Shown piece after piece: positions 19,522-27,495 of a stretch of DNA of 64,000 nucleotides. A program made the translations under genes and the position numbers. Location: the NCBI RefSeq assembly GCF_003096715.1, contig NZ_QEOL01000020.1, positions 1 to 64,000 of the forward strand, given 5' to 3'. The DNA is from Paraburkholderia silvatlantica (GTDB lineage Bacteria > Pseudomonadota > Gammaproteobacteria > Burkholderiales > Burkholderiaceae). The first letter of the stretch is position 1, and the number at the start of each line of letters is the position of its first letter. The notes under the pieces were generated by a model. That model did no database searches, had not been told where the DNA came from, and worked only from the letters and a program-made list of their open reading frames with translations.

Positions 19522-21743
19522 CGAGGCGCCGCACGAAAGGGCAGGACGGCCTCACCGGCGACTTGTTCGAGAATCTGGACTTGCCGGGCGCCGCGCCGGA
19601 ACCGGGGTCGGGCGCCGCGCGCGAAACGGCCGGGCAGATGCTCGGCGTGCTCGACAACTGGGTCGAGCGCGGCTGGCTGCGTACGCTCGATGCCGCATTC
19701 GCGCGCTTTCTGTGGACCGAAGCGCCGCACAGCCCGCCGCTGTTGCTGCTCGCGGCCGCGCTTGCGAGCCATCAGCTCGGGCGTGGTCATGTGTGTCTCG
19801 ACCTCAAGGCCACGCTGGACGATCCGGCGTTCGCGCTTTCGCTGCCGCCCGACGGGCCGCAAGTGCTGGCCGCGGCGCCGGCGCAGCCGCCTGCCGAAGT
19901 GCTCGCGGGTGTCACGCTCGCGCAATGGCGCGCGGCGCTCGCGATGCCCGATCTGGTGAGCGAAGAGACATCGGCCACCGGCGTCGCACAAGGCAACACG
20001 CCGCTCGTGCTCGCGGGTACGCGGCTTTATTTGCGGCGCTACTGGCAATACGAGCAGGACGTGCGCGAGGGCATCGAGCGCCGGCTCGCCCGCGCCGCCC
20101 AGCTCGAAGCCGCGCTGCCGCTCGACATCGCGCACGCGGCGCTCGATGCGCTGTTCGCACCGCGTAACGGCGAGGCACGAGCCGCTCAGGCTGCGCGCGC
20201 CGCCGACTGGCAGAAGCTCGCCTGCGCGCTCGCCGCGCGCAGCGCGTTCAGCATCGTCACGGGCGGGCCGGGCACGGGCAAGACGACGACGGTCGTGAGA
20301 CTGTTGGCACTCCTGCAAACACTCGCACTCGGGCACGCGGGGCGGGGAGCGCGTGCCGCGCGGCCCTTGCGCATCCGGCTTGCCGCGCCCACCGGCAAGG
20401 CCGCGGCGCGTTTGAACGAATCGATTGCGGGCGCGGTGGCGCGGCTGCCGTTCGATACGCTGCAGGCACACGTCGACGCCGTGGCGCTGCGCAATGCGAT
20501 TCCGACCGTCGTGAGCACATTGCATCGTGTGCTCGGCACGCGGCCCGGCAGCCGGCGCTTCAGGCACGACGCGGCGAATCCGCTGCCCGTGGACGTGCTC
20601 GTGATCGACGAGGCCTCGATGGTCGACCTCGAAATGATGGCCGCCGTGCTCGACGCGCTGCCGTCCTCCGCGCGGCTCATCCTGCTTGGCGACAAGGACC
20701 AGCTCGCTTCGGTCGAGGCTGGGGCGGTGCTGGGCGAATTGTGCGACCGCGCGCGCGAAGGCCACTACACGCAGGCGTCGCGGGCATGGCTCGAAGCCGC
20801 CACGGGCGAGCGCATCGACGCGGCCATGCTCGACGTGCACGGCCTGCCGCTCGATCAAGCCATCGCGATGCTGCGCGAGAGCCATCGCTTCGCATCGGAA
20901 AGCGGCATCGGCGCGCTGGCCGAACGCGTGAACATGGGCGATGCAGTGGGTGTCGCGAAGATCTGGGCGCGGGGTTACGAAGATCTCGCGCGCCTCGTGT
21001 GTCCCGCCGACGATGACGGCCCGTTGCGTTCGCTGATCGTCGATGGCCGCGTGGGCGAACATGGTGCCGTGCACGCGCAGCGCCAGGGCTACCGCCACTA
21101 CCTCGACACGATGCGCGCGACCCGGCCCGAGCCCGGCGCGACGCCCGAGGCACTGTCGGGCTGGGCCGCCGGCGTGCTCGAGGCGCACGGCGCGTTTCAG
21201 CTGCTTTGCGCGCTGCGGCGCGGCCCGTGGGGCGTCGAAGGCCTGAACCGCCGCGTGGCGCGCCTGCTGCACGAAGAGGGGCTCGTCGACCCGCACGGCG
21301 AGTGGTACGCGGGCCGGCCCGTGCTCGTCATGCACAACGACTACGAGCTTGGGCTCATGAACGGCGATATCGGCATCGCGCTGGAACTGCCCGTTGCGGC
21401 GGGCGAGCCGCGCGTGCTGCGCGTGGCCTTCCCGGCCGGCGACGGCTCGGGCGGCGTGAAGTGGGTCTCGCCGAGCCGGCTGCAGAGCGTGGAGACGGTG
21501 TTTGCGCTCACTGTCCACAAATCGCAGGGCTCGGAGTTCACGCACGCGGCGCTCGTGCTGCCCGATACCTACAGCCCCATTCTCACGCGCGAACTCGTCT
21601 ACACCGGCATTACGCGTGCGCGTTCGTTCCTCACGCTCGCGGTGCCCGAAGGGCGCTCCGTGCTCGATCGCGCAGTGCTCGCCAAGGTACAGCGCGCAAG
21701 CGGCCTCATGGCGGGGCTCGCGCGCGACGCTCAGGCTGCGTGA
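19518..21743 (+). CDS. recD: Exodeoxyribonuclease V subunit alpha (RecD)
   Basis: 5'-to-3' helicase subunit of RecBCD, 741 residues, somewhat longer than the E. coli protein. After the N-terminal RecB-interaction domain come Walker A VTGGPGTGKTTTV (~residue 250), VLVIDEASMVD (motif II), LLGDKDQLASVEAGAVL (motif III), and the C-terminal UvrD-like TVHKSQGSEF and YTGITRARSFLTL motifs. The ATG overlaps the recB stop as ATGA, so recC-recB-recD form one coupled unit. It converges on ohr. Confidence 0.96.
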   Translation: MTRRRTKGQDGLTGDLFENLDLPGAAPEPGSGAARETAGQMLGVLDNWVERGWLRTLDAAFARFLWTEAPHSPPLLLLAAALASHQLGRGHVCLDLKATLDDPAFALSLPPDGPQVLAAAPAQPPAEVLAGVTLAQWRAALAMPDLVSEETSATGVAQGNTPLVLAGTRLYLRRYWQYEQDVREGIERRLARAAQLEAALPLDIAHAALDALFAPRNGEARAAQAARAADWQKLACALAARSAFSIVTGGPGTGKTTTVVRLLALLQTLALGHAGRGARAARPLRIRLAAPTGKAAARLNESIAGAVARLPFDTLQAHVDAVALRNAIPTVVSTLHRVLGTRPGSRRFRHDAANPLPVDVLVIDEASMVDLEMMAAVLDALPSSARLILLGDKDQLASVEAGAVLGELCDRAREGHYTQASRAWLEAATGERIDAAMLDVHGLPLDQAIAMLRESHRFASESGIGALAERVNMGDAVGVAKIWARGYEDLARLVCPADDDGPLRSLIVDGRVGEHGAVHAQRQGYRHYLDTMRATRPEPGATPEALSGWAAGVLEAHGAFQLLCALRRGPWGVEGLNRRVARLLHEEGLVDPHGEWYAGRPVLVMHNDYELGLMNGDIGIALELPVAAGEPRVLRVAFPAGDGSGGVKWVSPSRLQSVETVFALTVHKSQGSEFTHAALVLPDTYSPILTRELVYTGITRARSFLTLAVPEGRSVLDRAVLAKVQRASGLMAGLARDAQAA

Positions 21744-21752
21744 GCGAGCGGC

Positions 21753-21785
21753 AAAAAGGCCGAGGGCCGCTTTGGGCGGCCCTCG
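21753..21785 (-). terminator. Intrinsic terminator of the ohr transcript
   Basis: A perfect 10-base stem pairs CGAGGGCCGC (21761-21770) with GCGGCCCTCG (21776-21785) around a 5-base loop. On the minus strand it is followed by a T-run, seen as AAAAA at 21753-21757. It lies between the convergent ohr and recD ends and may also slow recD transcription. Confidence 0.75.
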
Positions 21786-21810
21786 ACTCGTGCTGCGTGT
21801 TGCTCGTGGT

Positions 21811-22236
21811 TTAGACGATGGTGAGCGTCACGTCGATGTTGCCGCGCGTGGCGTTCGAGTACGGACACACGATATGTGCCTTGTCGACGAGCGCCTGGGC
21901 GGCCGCGCGATCCATGCCGGGCAACGAGATCTTCAGTTCGACTTCGATGCCGAAGCCATTCGGAATCTGGCCGATGCCGACATTGCCGGTGATCGAGACA
22001 TCGGCGGGGAGAGCAATCTTGTCGCGCGCCGAGACGAATTTCATCGCGCCGATGAAGCATGCGCTGTAGCCCGCGGCGAACAGCTGCTCGGGGTTCGTGC
22101 CGTCGCCGCCCGCGCCGCCGAGTTCGCGCGGCGTGGTGAGCTTGAGGTCCAGGTGGCTGGCGGGAATGACGGCACGGCCATCGCGGCCGCCGGTGACGTT
22201 GGCTTCGGCGCGGTAGAGGACTTTTTCGATCGACAT
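21811..22236 (-). CDS. ohr: Organic hydroperoxide resistance protein (Ohr/OsmC family)
   Basis: Thiol peroxidase of 141 residues that reduces organic hydroperoxides in the cytoplasm with lipoylated-protein electrons. Both redox cysteines are present: Cys60 in GYSACFIGAMK and Cys124 in IVCPYSNATRGN. The DGTNPEQLFAAGYSACF block is diagnostic of Ohr rather than OsmC. The start MSIEKVLYRAEA follows AAAGGAG at about 6 bases. A 42-codon ORF ends 59 bases upstream on the same strand. An operator-like site shared with the divergent TetR gene precedes that ORF, suggesting TetR control in place of the usual MarR-type OhrR (inference). Confidence 0.9.
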   Translation of the reverse strand: MSIEKVLYRAEANVTGGRDGRAVIPASHLDLKLTTPRELGGAGGDGTNPEQLFAAGYSACFIGAMKFVSARDKIALPADVSITGNVGIGQIPNGFGIEVELKISLPGMDRAAAQALVDKAHIVCPYSNATRGNIDVTLTIV

Positions 22237-22295
22237 GACAGGCTCCTTTGAGCAAAGACGGTTCATTGAAAGTACGGCGGTGTACGGCACTCAAT

Positions 22296-22424
22296 TTAGT
22301 GGTGCAAGGCGACAGCCATGTGCACCAGGGTCCAGCAGAAGAGCAGCGCTTGCGAGTTTCCGGCCGTCAATTTCTGCAGTCTATCGATCATCAGATAGAT
22401 TTCCGGCCGTCGAAACACGTTCAT
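22296..22424 (-). CDS. 42-residue ORF ahead of ohr, hypothetical
   Basis: Small ORF beginning MNVFRRPEIYLMIDRLQ and ending with a hydrophobic FCWTLVHMAVALHH, stop TAA. A strong ribosome-binding site, AAGGAGGGG, sits 4 bases before the ATG, the best argument that it is translated. The operator-like site 22442-22459 lies just upstream and a second copy lies inside the ORF. It is probably cotranscribed with ohr and could be a leader or a small membrane-associated peptide. No homologue was recognised. Confidence 0.5.
   Translation of the reverse strand: MNVFRRPEIYLMIDRLQKLTAGNSQALLFCWTLVHMAVALHH
22381..22398. promoter_or_regulatory. Operator-like site inside the small ORF
   Basis: CTATC-N8-GATAG, the same spaced arms as at 22442-22459 and 23094-23111. 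Being inside the ORF it could be an auxiliary site or chance. Confidence 0.4.
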
Positions 22425-22441
22425 GATGCCCCTCCTTCTAG

Positions 22442-22459
22442 CTATCTATCAGAAGATAG
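22442..22459. promoter_or_regulatory. Putative TetR operator, ohr side
   Basis: CTATCT-N6-AGATAG palindrome 18 bases upstream of the 42-codon ORF. The central sequence TATCAGAA resembles TACTGGAA at the tetR-side site, and both sites continue ...GAAGATAGA. Confidence 0.6.
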
Positions 22460-22516
22460 AATTCGCGGCCCAATAAAAGAGGCGGCTAGCCGCCCCGTCT
22501 TACGGGCGAGAATACT

Positions 22517-23083
22517 TTACTGAGCCACGCGCCACATGGCTTCGACATCTTCGAGGCGCGACTTCGTATGGAACAGCCGGCTCGCCAGCACGCTGCCCTG
22601 CAAGGCCGCGAACAACGTACGGGCCGAGCTTTCCGGCTTGCCGCGCACGACCAGCGTGCCTTCTTTCGCGCCTTGAGCCAGCACCTCGGCCAGCCAGCTT
22701 TCGTTGGCGCGGAAGAACGCCTGCACAGCGTGGCGCACGGTTTCCGGCAGCGACTCGATATCGGCCGCCAGCATGCCGCAGAGACAGATCTGGTTGCCGT
22801 CGCCCAGCGTTTTGCCGAAGAGCCGCGTGTACGTAGCGAGCTTTTCGCGCGCCGGCAGCGCCGCGTCGATCGATTGCAATCCCGCCATGACTTCGCCGCT
22901 GTACTGGCTCACCGCTTCGAGCACCAGGTCGTCTTTCGACGGGAAGTAATAGTGGATGCTCGACGTTTTCACGCCCACCAGTTCTGACAGGTCGCGGTAG
23001 CTGAAGCCGTTATAGCCGCGCAGCATCATGAGCGTGATGGCGTGATCGAGAACCTGCTCCCGGACTGTCAACTTCGTGTTCAT
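22517..23083 (-). CDS. TetR/AcrR family regulator with a Cys-x-Cys sensor-like motif
   Basis: DNA-binding repressor of 188 residues. The N-terminal helix-turn-helix reads GFSYRDLSELVGVKTSSIHYYFPSKDDL (residues 27-54), a classic TetR domain. The ligand domain carries QICLCGMLAADIESLP with Cys100 and Cys102, a plausible thiol/electrophile sensor. The start MNTKLTV is chosen because the longer frame would run through the operator-like site at 23094-23111. That site is 11 bases upstream, suggesting autoregulation. It shares a transcription direction with the 42-codon ORF and ohr, which carry a copy of the site. Target and inducer are inferred only. Confidence 0.9.
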   Translation of the reverse strand: MNTKLTVREQVLDHAITLMMLRGYNGFSYRDLSELVGVKTSSIHYYFPSKDDLVLEAVSQYSGEVMAGLQSIDAALPAREKLATYTRLFGKTLGDGNQICLCGMLAADIESLPETVRHAVQAFFRANESWLAEVLAQGAKEGTLVVRGKPESSARTLFAALQGSVLASRLFHTKSRLEDVEAMWRVAQ

Positions 23084-23093
23084 GGGCTCCAAT

Positions 23094-23111
23094 TTATCTA
23101 CTGGAAGATAG
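23094..23111. promoter_or_regulatory. Putative TetR operator, autoregulatory side
   Basis: TTATCT-N6-AGATAG, matching the ohr-side site in both arms and in the GGAAGATAGA/AGAAGATAGA half. It lies immediately upstream of the tetR start. Confidence 0.6.
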
Positions 23112-23188
23112 ATTGTCAAGCGCTTCGCGAAAAAATTCCGGTGTGCCGGGCGCGACGCGACCTCCTGGCCGCGTCCGGCGGGGTGATA

Positions 23189-23824
23189 TCAGATCCCGCG
23201 ATGTCCGGCGCCGAAAATGAGGCGCAGGCCCAGCGCACCGATCGCGCCAGCCGCAATGCGGTCGATCCAGCCCTTGGCGCGCAGATAGAGATCGCGCGGA
23301 CGCTGGCTCGAAAAGCACAGCGCGACGACCGTGTACCAACCGGTTTCGATCGCGAAGACGAGCGGCGGCAGCGCGAAGTAGCACCACAGCGGCGGGTTAT
23401 GCGGCAGCAGCGCGACGAAGATGCCGCCGTAGGCGATGGCCGTTTTCGGGTTGCTCAACTGGGTGGTGAGGCCGCTCCAGTATGACTTGCCGGGGCGCCC
23501 GCCCGGTACGGCCGTCCCGCTCATCGCGACTGGCGAGCCGGCGCCGCGCCAGATGCGCGAAGCGATGTAGAGCAGATAGGCGCCACCCGCGATCTTGAGC
23601 GCGGCGTACAGCCAGGCAACGGTGGCGAGCAGGGTGTAGAGCCCGGCGAGGGCGATACCCGCGAAGCAGATCGCTCCCGTGCCCATGCCTAGTGCGGTGG
23701 CGACGCCGTCGCGGCGCGAGAGACCGATCGCGTTGCGCGCGACGAGCACGAAGCTCGGACCAGGGCTCATGGCGCCGAGTAGAACAGCGAGGAGAATGCT
23801 GGCGACGGCGGCGAGGGGGGACAT
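23189..23824 (-). CDS. LysE/RhtB family amino-acid exporter
   Basis: Inner-membrane exporter of 211 residues with about six hydrophobic helices. The N-terminal GAMSPGPSFVLVARNAIGLSRRDG is the LysE family signature, and the central SYWSGLTTQLSNPKTAIAYGG carries the conserved NPK motif. The family exports amino acids such as lysine, threonine or homoserine lactone; the substrate is not deducible. It stands alone between two tetR genes. Confidence 0.9.
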   Translation of the reverse strand: MSPLAAVASILLAVLLGAMSPGPSFVLVARNAIGLSRRDGVATALGMGTGAICFAGIALAGLYTLLATVAWLYAALKIAGGAYLLYIASRIWRGAGSPVAMSGTAVPGGRPGKSYWSGLTTQLSNPKTAIAYGGIFVALLPHNPPLWCYFALPPLVFAIETGWYTVVALCFSSQRPRDLYLRAKGWIDRIAAGAIGALGLRLIFGAGHRGI

Positions 23825-23932
23825 GCTGGCGGCTCCATGCGGGAGGGAATCCCGAACACTAACACGCGCGCAGATGCGCCGCGAGGATTCCCCGCTGACG
23901 CCGCGTGATCGTGCCAGCCGCCTGAATAGTGC

Positions 23933-24664
23933 TTAGTTATCTTGAGCGTTTCGTTTGTGCTGGTCGCGCTCGCGATTCCAGTGGTGCAGCAGCACGCGCG
24001 TCTGTTCCGCGATGCTCTGCTTCAGAAAATCGGCCTTCGACCTGTCGATGTCGTCCCAGCCGAGCATCGTGAGCGTGGAGCGTCGTGCGATGAAGAAAAG
24101 CAGAAACTGCCCGTACAGGCTGAACATGCGCACCACGGTGAGCGGATCGTGGGCCGGCATGCCGGTGATGCGTTCGAGCAGTTCCACGTTGATGGTGTTC
24201 AGCGGCAAGCGCACGCGCTCACGCAGGATTTCAGAGCCGATCTCCGGTTCGCCGCCGCCCTGTTCGCGCGCGAAGAACAGACGCTGGTCCGGCCCGTGCT
24301 GCTTGACGAAGGAACGGTCGGCCACGGCCGACTGGATGTCGATGAAGGCGTCGATCAGCGCTTCGGTGTCCGCGTTGCGTGCGAGCGCAACGCGTGCGCG
24401 TTGCACGGCCGGTTCGAACGACTGCCACGATTCGTCGGCGATCGACTCCGCGCAGGCGCGATAGAGGCCTTCCTTGTTCTCGAAGTAATACTGCAGCGCC
24501 GGCGCGTTCACGCCCGCGCGCGCGGCGATGTCGCGCGTCGACGCGCCGTCGAAGCCGTGCTGCCCGAACAGGCTGATGGCCGCCTCGATGATCTTGCGGC
24601 GCGTTTCGTCGCCACGCGCATAGCCTCCTTCGGGCGAACGTCGCAGTTTCTTACCTTCGCTCAT
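23933..24664 (-). CDS. TetR family regulator (CecR-like) of the emrAB-type pump
   Basis: Repressor of 243 residues. After a basic N-terminus, residues ~25-70 form the TetR DNA-binding domain (IIEAAISLFGQHGFDGASTRDIAARAGVNAPALQYYF). The C-terminal domain, with EILRERVRLPLNTINVELLERITGM, is of the DUF1956/CecR type. It is divergent from emrA, with a near-perfect palindrome overlapping the emrA promoter between them, so it very probably represses the pump. The start MSEGKKLRRS is chosen over in-frame upstream codons that would run through the shared promoter. Confidence 0.9.
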   Translation of the reverse strand: MSEGKKLRRSPEGGYARGDETRRKIIEAAISLFGQHGFDGASTRDIAARAGVNAPALQYYFENKEGLYRACAESIADESWQSFEPAVQRARVALARNADTEALIDAFIDIQSAVADRSFVKQHGPDQRLFFAREQGGGEPEIGSEILRERVRLPLNTINVELLERITGMPAHDPLTVVRMFSLYGQFLLFFIARRSTLTMLGWDDIDRSKADFLKQSIAEQTRVLLHHWNRERDQHKRNAQDN

Positions 24665-24699
24665 GCAATTTCCTTTCATATCCCTGCGAAATATAACAC

Positions 24700-24729
24700 T
24701 TGACACAATTTTTCCAGATGGAATAATTT
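24700..24729 (+). promoter_or_regulatory. emrA promoter with overlapping palindromic operator
   Basis: A consensus -35 box TTGACA (24700-24705) is followed after 18 bases by a -10-like TAATTT (24724-24729). The spacer and -10 are covered by an imperfect 22-base palindrome at 24707-24728, with core TTCCA-GA-TGGAA flanked by AATT on both sides. A half site TGGAA recurs 13 bases later. This is the classic layout for repression by the divergent TetR protein. Confidence 0.72.
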
Positions 24730-24760
24730 TGCCGACTGGAATAAATCGAGAAACAACATC

Positions 24761-25897
24761 ATGTCTACGACTGCAGGCGCGCCCGTGCGCGACGTGCCGG
24801 ACGCCGCCGCCGCGCCCGCGCGCAGCGGCGCCAAACGAACCATCCTGATCCTGCTGGCGCTCGCGGCACTCGTCGGCGCGGCGGTGTGGCTGGGCCACTG
24901 GTGGGTCGTCGGGCGTTTCATCGAATCCACCGACGACGCCTATCTGCAAGCCGACAGCGTGACGATCGCCCCGAAGGTGAGTGGCTACGTGACGGACGTC
25001 TACGTGGCCGACAACCAGGCTGTGAAGGCGGGCGATCCGCTCGTGAAGCTCGACGCGCGCCAGTATCAGGTGGCGCTCGACCAGGCGCGGGCCAACGTCG
25101 ATGCGCGTATGGCGGACATCGGGAATGCGCAGGCGCAGATCGAGCAGCAGCGCGCGAACGTGGCTCAGGCACAGGCGCAGCAGGAAGTCGCCCAGGTGAG
25201 CCTGCGCCACGCGAACGACGAAGTGGCGCGCTACGCGCCGCTCGCCGCCACGGGTGCGGAAACCACCGAACGGCTGGCCGAACTCAAGAGCGAACGCGAC
25301 AAGGCGCAGGCCACGCTCGCCGCCGACGCAGCCGCCGTCACCTCCGCACGCTCGCAAATCTCGGCACTGAACGCACAGCTCTCGCAGGCGCGCGCGCAGC
25401 TCGAGGCGGCGCGGGCGAACGCCGCGCAGTCGCAACTCGACCTCGACAACACCGTGGTGAAGAGCGCGCTGGCGGGCCGGGTGGGCGACCGCACCGTGCG
25501 CGTGGGCCAGTACGTGCAGCCGGGCACGCGCATGCTGACCGTCGTGCCGGTGCAGCGCACCTACCTCACGGCGAACTTCAAGGAAACGCAAATAGGCCGC
25601 ATGCGCGCAGGCCAGCCCGTGGAGCTGCACGTCGACGCGCTGCCCGGCCACACGCTGCACGGCGTGGTGGACAGCTTCTCGCCGGGCACGGGCGCGCAGT
25701 TCGCGCTCTTGCCGCCGGAGAACGCCACCGGCAACTTCACGAAGATCGTGCAGCGCGTGCCGGTGCGCATCCGCCTCGAAACCGGGCCGCAAACGCGCAG
25801 CGTGCTGCTGCCGGGCATGTCGGTGACCGTCGATGTCGACACGCGCTCCGCGCGTGAGGACGACCGCCGTATCGATCAAGAGAACCACCGTGGCTAA
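24761..25897 (+). CDS. emrA: HlyD/EmrA-type periplasmic adaptor of a drug efflux pump
   Basis: Membrane-fusion protein of 378 residues linking the inner-membrane pump EmrB to an outer-membrane channel. It has a short cytoplasmic tail, one membrane helix (residues ~27-47), then the barrel-lipoyl half-motif FIESTDDAYLQADSVTIAPKVSGYV. A long Ala/Gln-rich coiled-coil hairpin follows (~110-220), then the second half with SALAGRVGDRTVRVGQYVQPG. The family motif LTANFKETQIGRMR is present. It is first in an emrA-emrB-nodT operon. The gene symbol rests on architecture rather than a strict orthology test. Confidence 0.9.
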   Translation: MSTTAGAPVRDVPDAAAAPARSGAKRTILILLALAALVGAAVWLGHWWVVGRFIESTDDAYLQADSVTIAPKVSGYVTDVYVADNQAVKAGDPLVKLDARQYQVALDQARANVDARMADIGNAQAQIEQQRANVAQAQAQQEVAQVSLRHANDEVARYAPLAATGAETTERLAELKSERDKAQATLAADAAAVTSARSQISALNAQLSQARAQLEAARANAAQSQLDLDNTVVKSALAGRVGDRTVRVGQYVQPGTRMLTVVPVQRTYLTANFKETQIGRMRAGQPVELHVDALPGHTLHGVVDSFSPGTGAQFALLPPENATGNFTKIVQRVPVRIRLETGPQTRSVLLPGMSVTVDVDTRSAREDDRRIDQENHRG

Positions 25898-27479
25898 TAC
25901 GGCTCGCGCAGCGGTGCCGCATCCGCATGGCGAGCGCGCGAGCGCGGCCGACTGGATCGCCGTCGCGGCGGGTGCGCTCGGCGCGTTGATGGCCACGCTC
26001 GACATCTCCATCACGAACTCGGCGTTGCCGCAGATCCAGGGGCAGATTGGCGCGACGGGCACCGAAGGCACGTGGATTTCCACGGGCTACCTGATGTCCG
26101 AGATCGTGATGATTCCGCTCGCCGCGTGGCTCACGAGGGTGTTCGGACTGCGAAATTTCCTGCTCGCGAACTCGGCGCTCTTCATCGCCTTTTCGATGAT
26201 GTGCGGCTGGTCGACCACGCTCGGCATGATGATCGCCGGGCGCATCGGTCAGGGCTTCACGGGCGGCGCGATGATCCCGACCGGCCAGACCATCATCCGC
26301 ACGCGCCTGCCGCTGTCGCAGCTGCCCGTGGGCATGACGGTGTTCGGCCTGATTGTGCTGCTCGGCCCGCTGCTCGGGCCCGTGGTGGGCGGCTGGCTCG
26401 CGGAGAACATCAGCTGGAGCTGGTGCTTCTTCATCAATCTGCCCGTGTGTCTTGCGCTCATCACGCTGCTTCTCGTCGGGCTCGAAGCCGACCGGCCGCA
26501 CTGGGAAGCCTTTCTCAAGGCGGACTGGCTCGGCATTGCCGGGCTGGCAGTGGGCCTGAGTTCGTTGACGGTCGTTCTCGAAGAGGGCCAGCGCGAACGC
26601 TGGTTCGAGTCGAGCTTCATCGTCACGCTCACGTGGGTCTCGCTCGCGGGTATGGCGCTCATCGCGCTTTCGCAGTTCACCGCGAAAAAGCCGATTCTGC
26701 GTCTGTCGCTCATGCGCAATCCGCGCTATGCGAGCGTCATCATTATCGTGTTCGCGGTGGGCGCCGGGCTTTATGGCATTTCGTACCTGCTGCCGCAGTT
26801 TCTGAGCCTCGTCGCCGGCTACAACGCGCAGCAGTCCGGCGCGATCATGCTGCTTTCGGGGCTGCCCGCGTTCCTCGTGATGCCGATTCTGCCGCGCCTG
26901 CTAGGCAAGGTGGATTTCCGCATTCTGGTGGTGTCCGGGCTGCTGCTCTTCACGCTGAGCTGCATGCTCGACATTTCGCTCACCGCGCAGAGCGTCGGTC
27001 ACGATTTCGTCTGGTCGCAGCTCGTGCGCGGCGTGGCGCAAATGCTCGCGATGATGCCGCTGAACCAGGCCTCGATGGCGGCGGTGTCGCGCGAAGACTC
27101 CGGCGACGCGGCCGGGCTCTACAACATGGCGCGCAATCTGGGCGGCTCGGTGGGCCTTGCGATCATCGGCACGCTCATCGACCGGCGCGAGGCGTTCCAT
27201 ACCGCCGTGCTGCGCGAATCGCTCAGCGCCAATTCGATCATCGGCCAGGAGCGTGTGGCCGCGAGCGCGGCCAACTGGTTCACGCAGACGGGCGACATGG
27301 CGCACTCGCAACTGCAGGCGCTCGGCCAGATCGCGGCGCAGATCTCGCTGCAATCGATGGTCATCACGTACTCCGAAACATTCTGGGTGCTCGGCATTGC
27401 ACTGGCGGCTTGCGTGCCGCTCGCGCTCCTGCTCAAGAAGCCGCAGCCCGGTGCACAAGCGCCGTCTGGCGGCCACTGA
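25890..27479 (+). CDS. emrB: DHA2 family (EmrB/QacA) multidrug MFS transporter
   Basis: Proton-driven drug exporter with about 14 membrane helices, 529 residues. It shows the DHA2 features LMATLDISITNSALPQIQ (helix 1, with the conserved Asp), the loop 2-3 segment RIGQGFTGGAMIPTGQTII, and motif C LGPLLGPVVGGWL. The GTG start is chosen because it overlaps the last eight bases of emrA and removes a basic upstream extension. The outer-membrane channel gene follows 16 bases downstream, completing a tripartite pump. Drug substrates cannot be read from sequence. Confidence 0.92.
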   Translation: MANTARAAVPHPHGERASAADWIAVAAGALGALMATLDISITNSALPQIQGQIGATGTEGTWISTGYLMSEIVMIPLAAWLTRVFGLRNFLLANSALFIAFSMMCGWSTTLGMMIAGRIGQGFTGGAMIPTGQTIIRTRLPLSQLPVGMTVFGLIVLLGPLLGPVVGGWLAENISWSWCFFINLPVCLALITLLLVGLEADRPHWEAFLKADWLGIAGLAVGLSSLTVVLEEGQRERWFESSFIVTLTWVSLAGMALIALSQFTAKKPILRLSLMRNPRYASVIIIVFAVGAGLYGISYLLPQFLSLVAGYNAQQSGAIMLLSGLPAFLVMPILPRLLGKVDFRILVVSGLLLFTLSCMLDISLTAQSVGHDFVWSQLVRGVAQMLAMMPLNQASMAAVSREDSGDAAGLYNMARNLGGSVGLAIIGTLIDRREAFHTAVLRESLSANSIIGQERVAASAANWFTQTGDMAHSQLQALGQIAAQISLQSMVITYSETFWVLGIALAACVPLALLLKKPQPGAQAPSGGH

Positions 27480-27495
27480 AGATTATCACTGACTC

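Noticed and set aside
12077..21743. Missing or fused RecBCD subunit
   Set aside because: All three subunits are present with full motif sets and coupled starts; nothing unusual beyond start choice in recC.
22248..22523. 91-codon plus-strand frame
   Set aside because: Overlaps the better-supported minus-strand small ORF and operator sites; no ribosome-binding site or family.
23933..26083. 716-codon minus-strand frame joining TetR to antisense of emrA
   Set aside because: Only the part from 24664 down is TetR; the upstream part is antisense of emrA and runs through the promoter.
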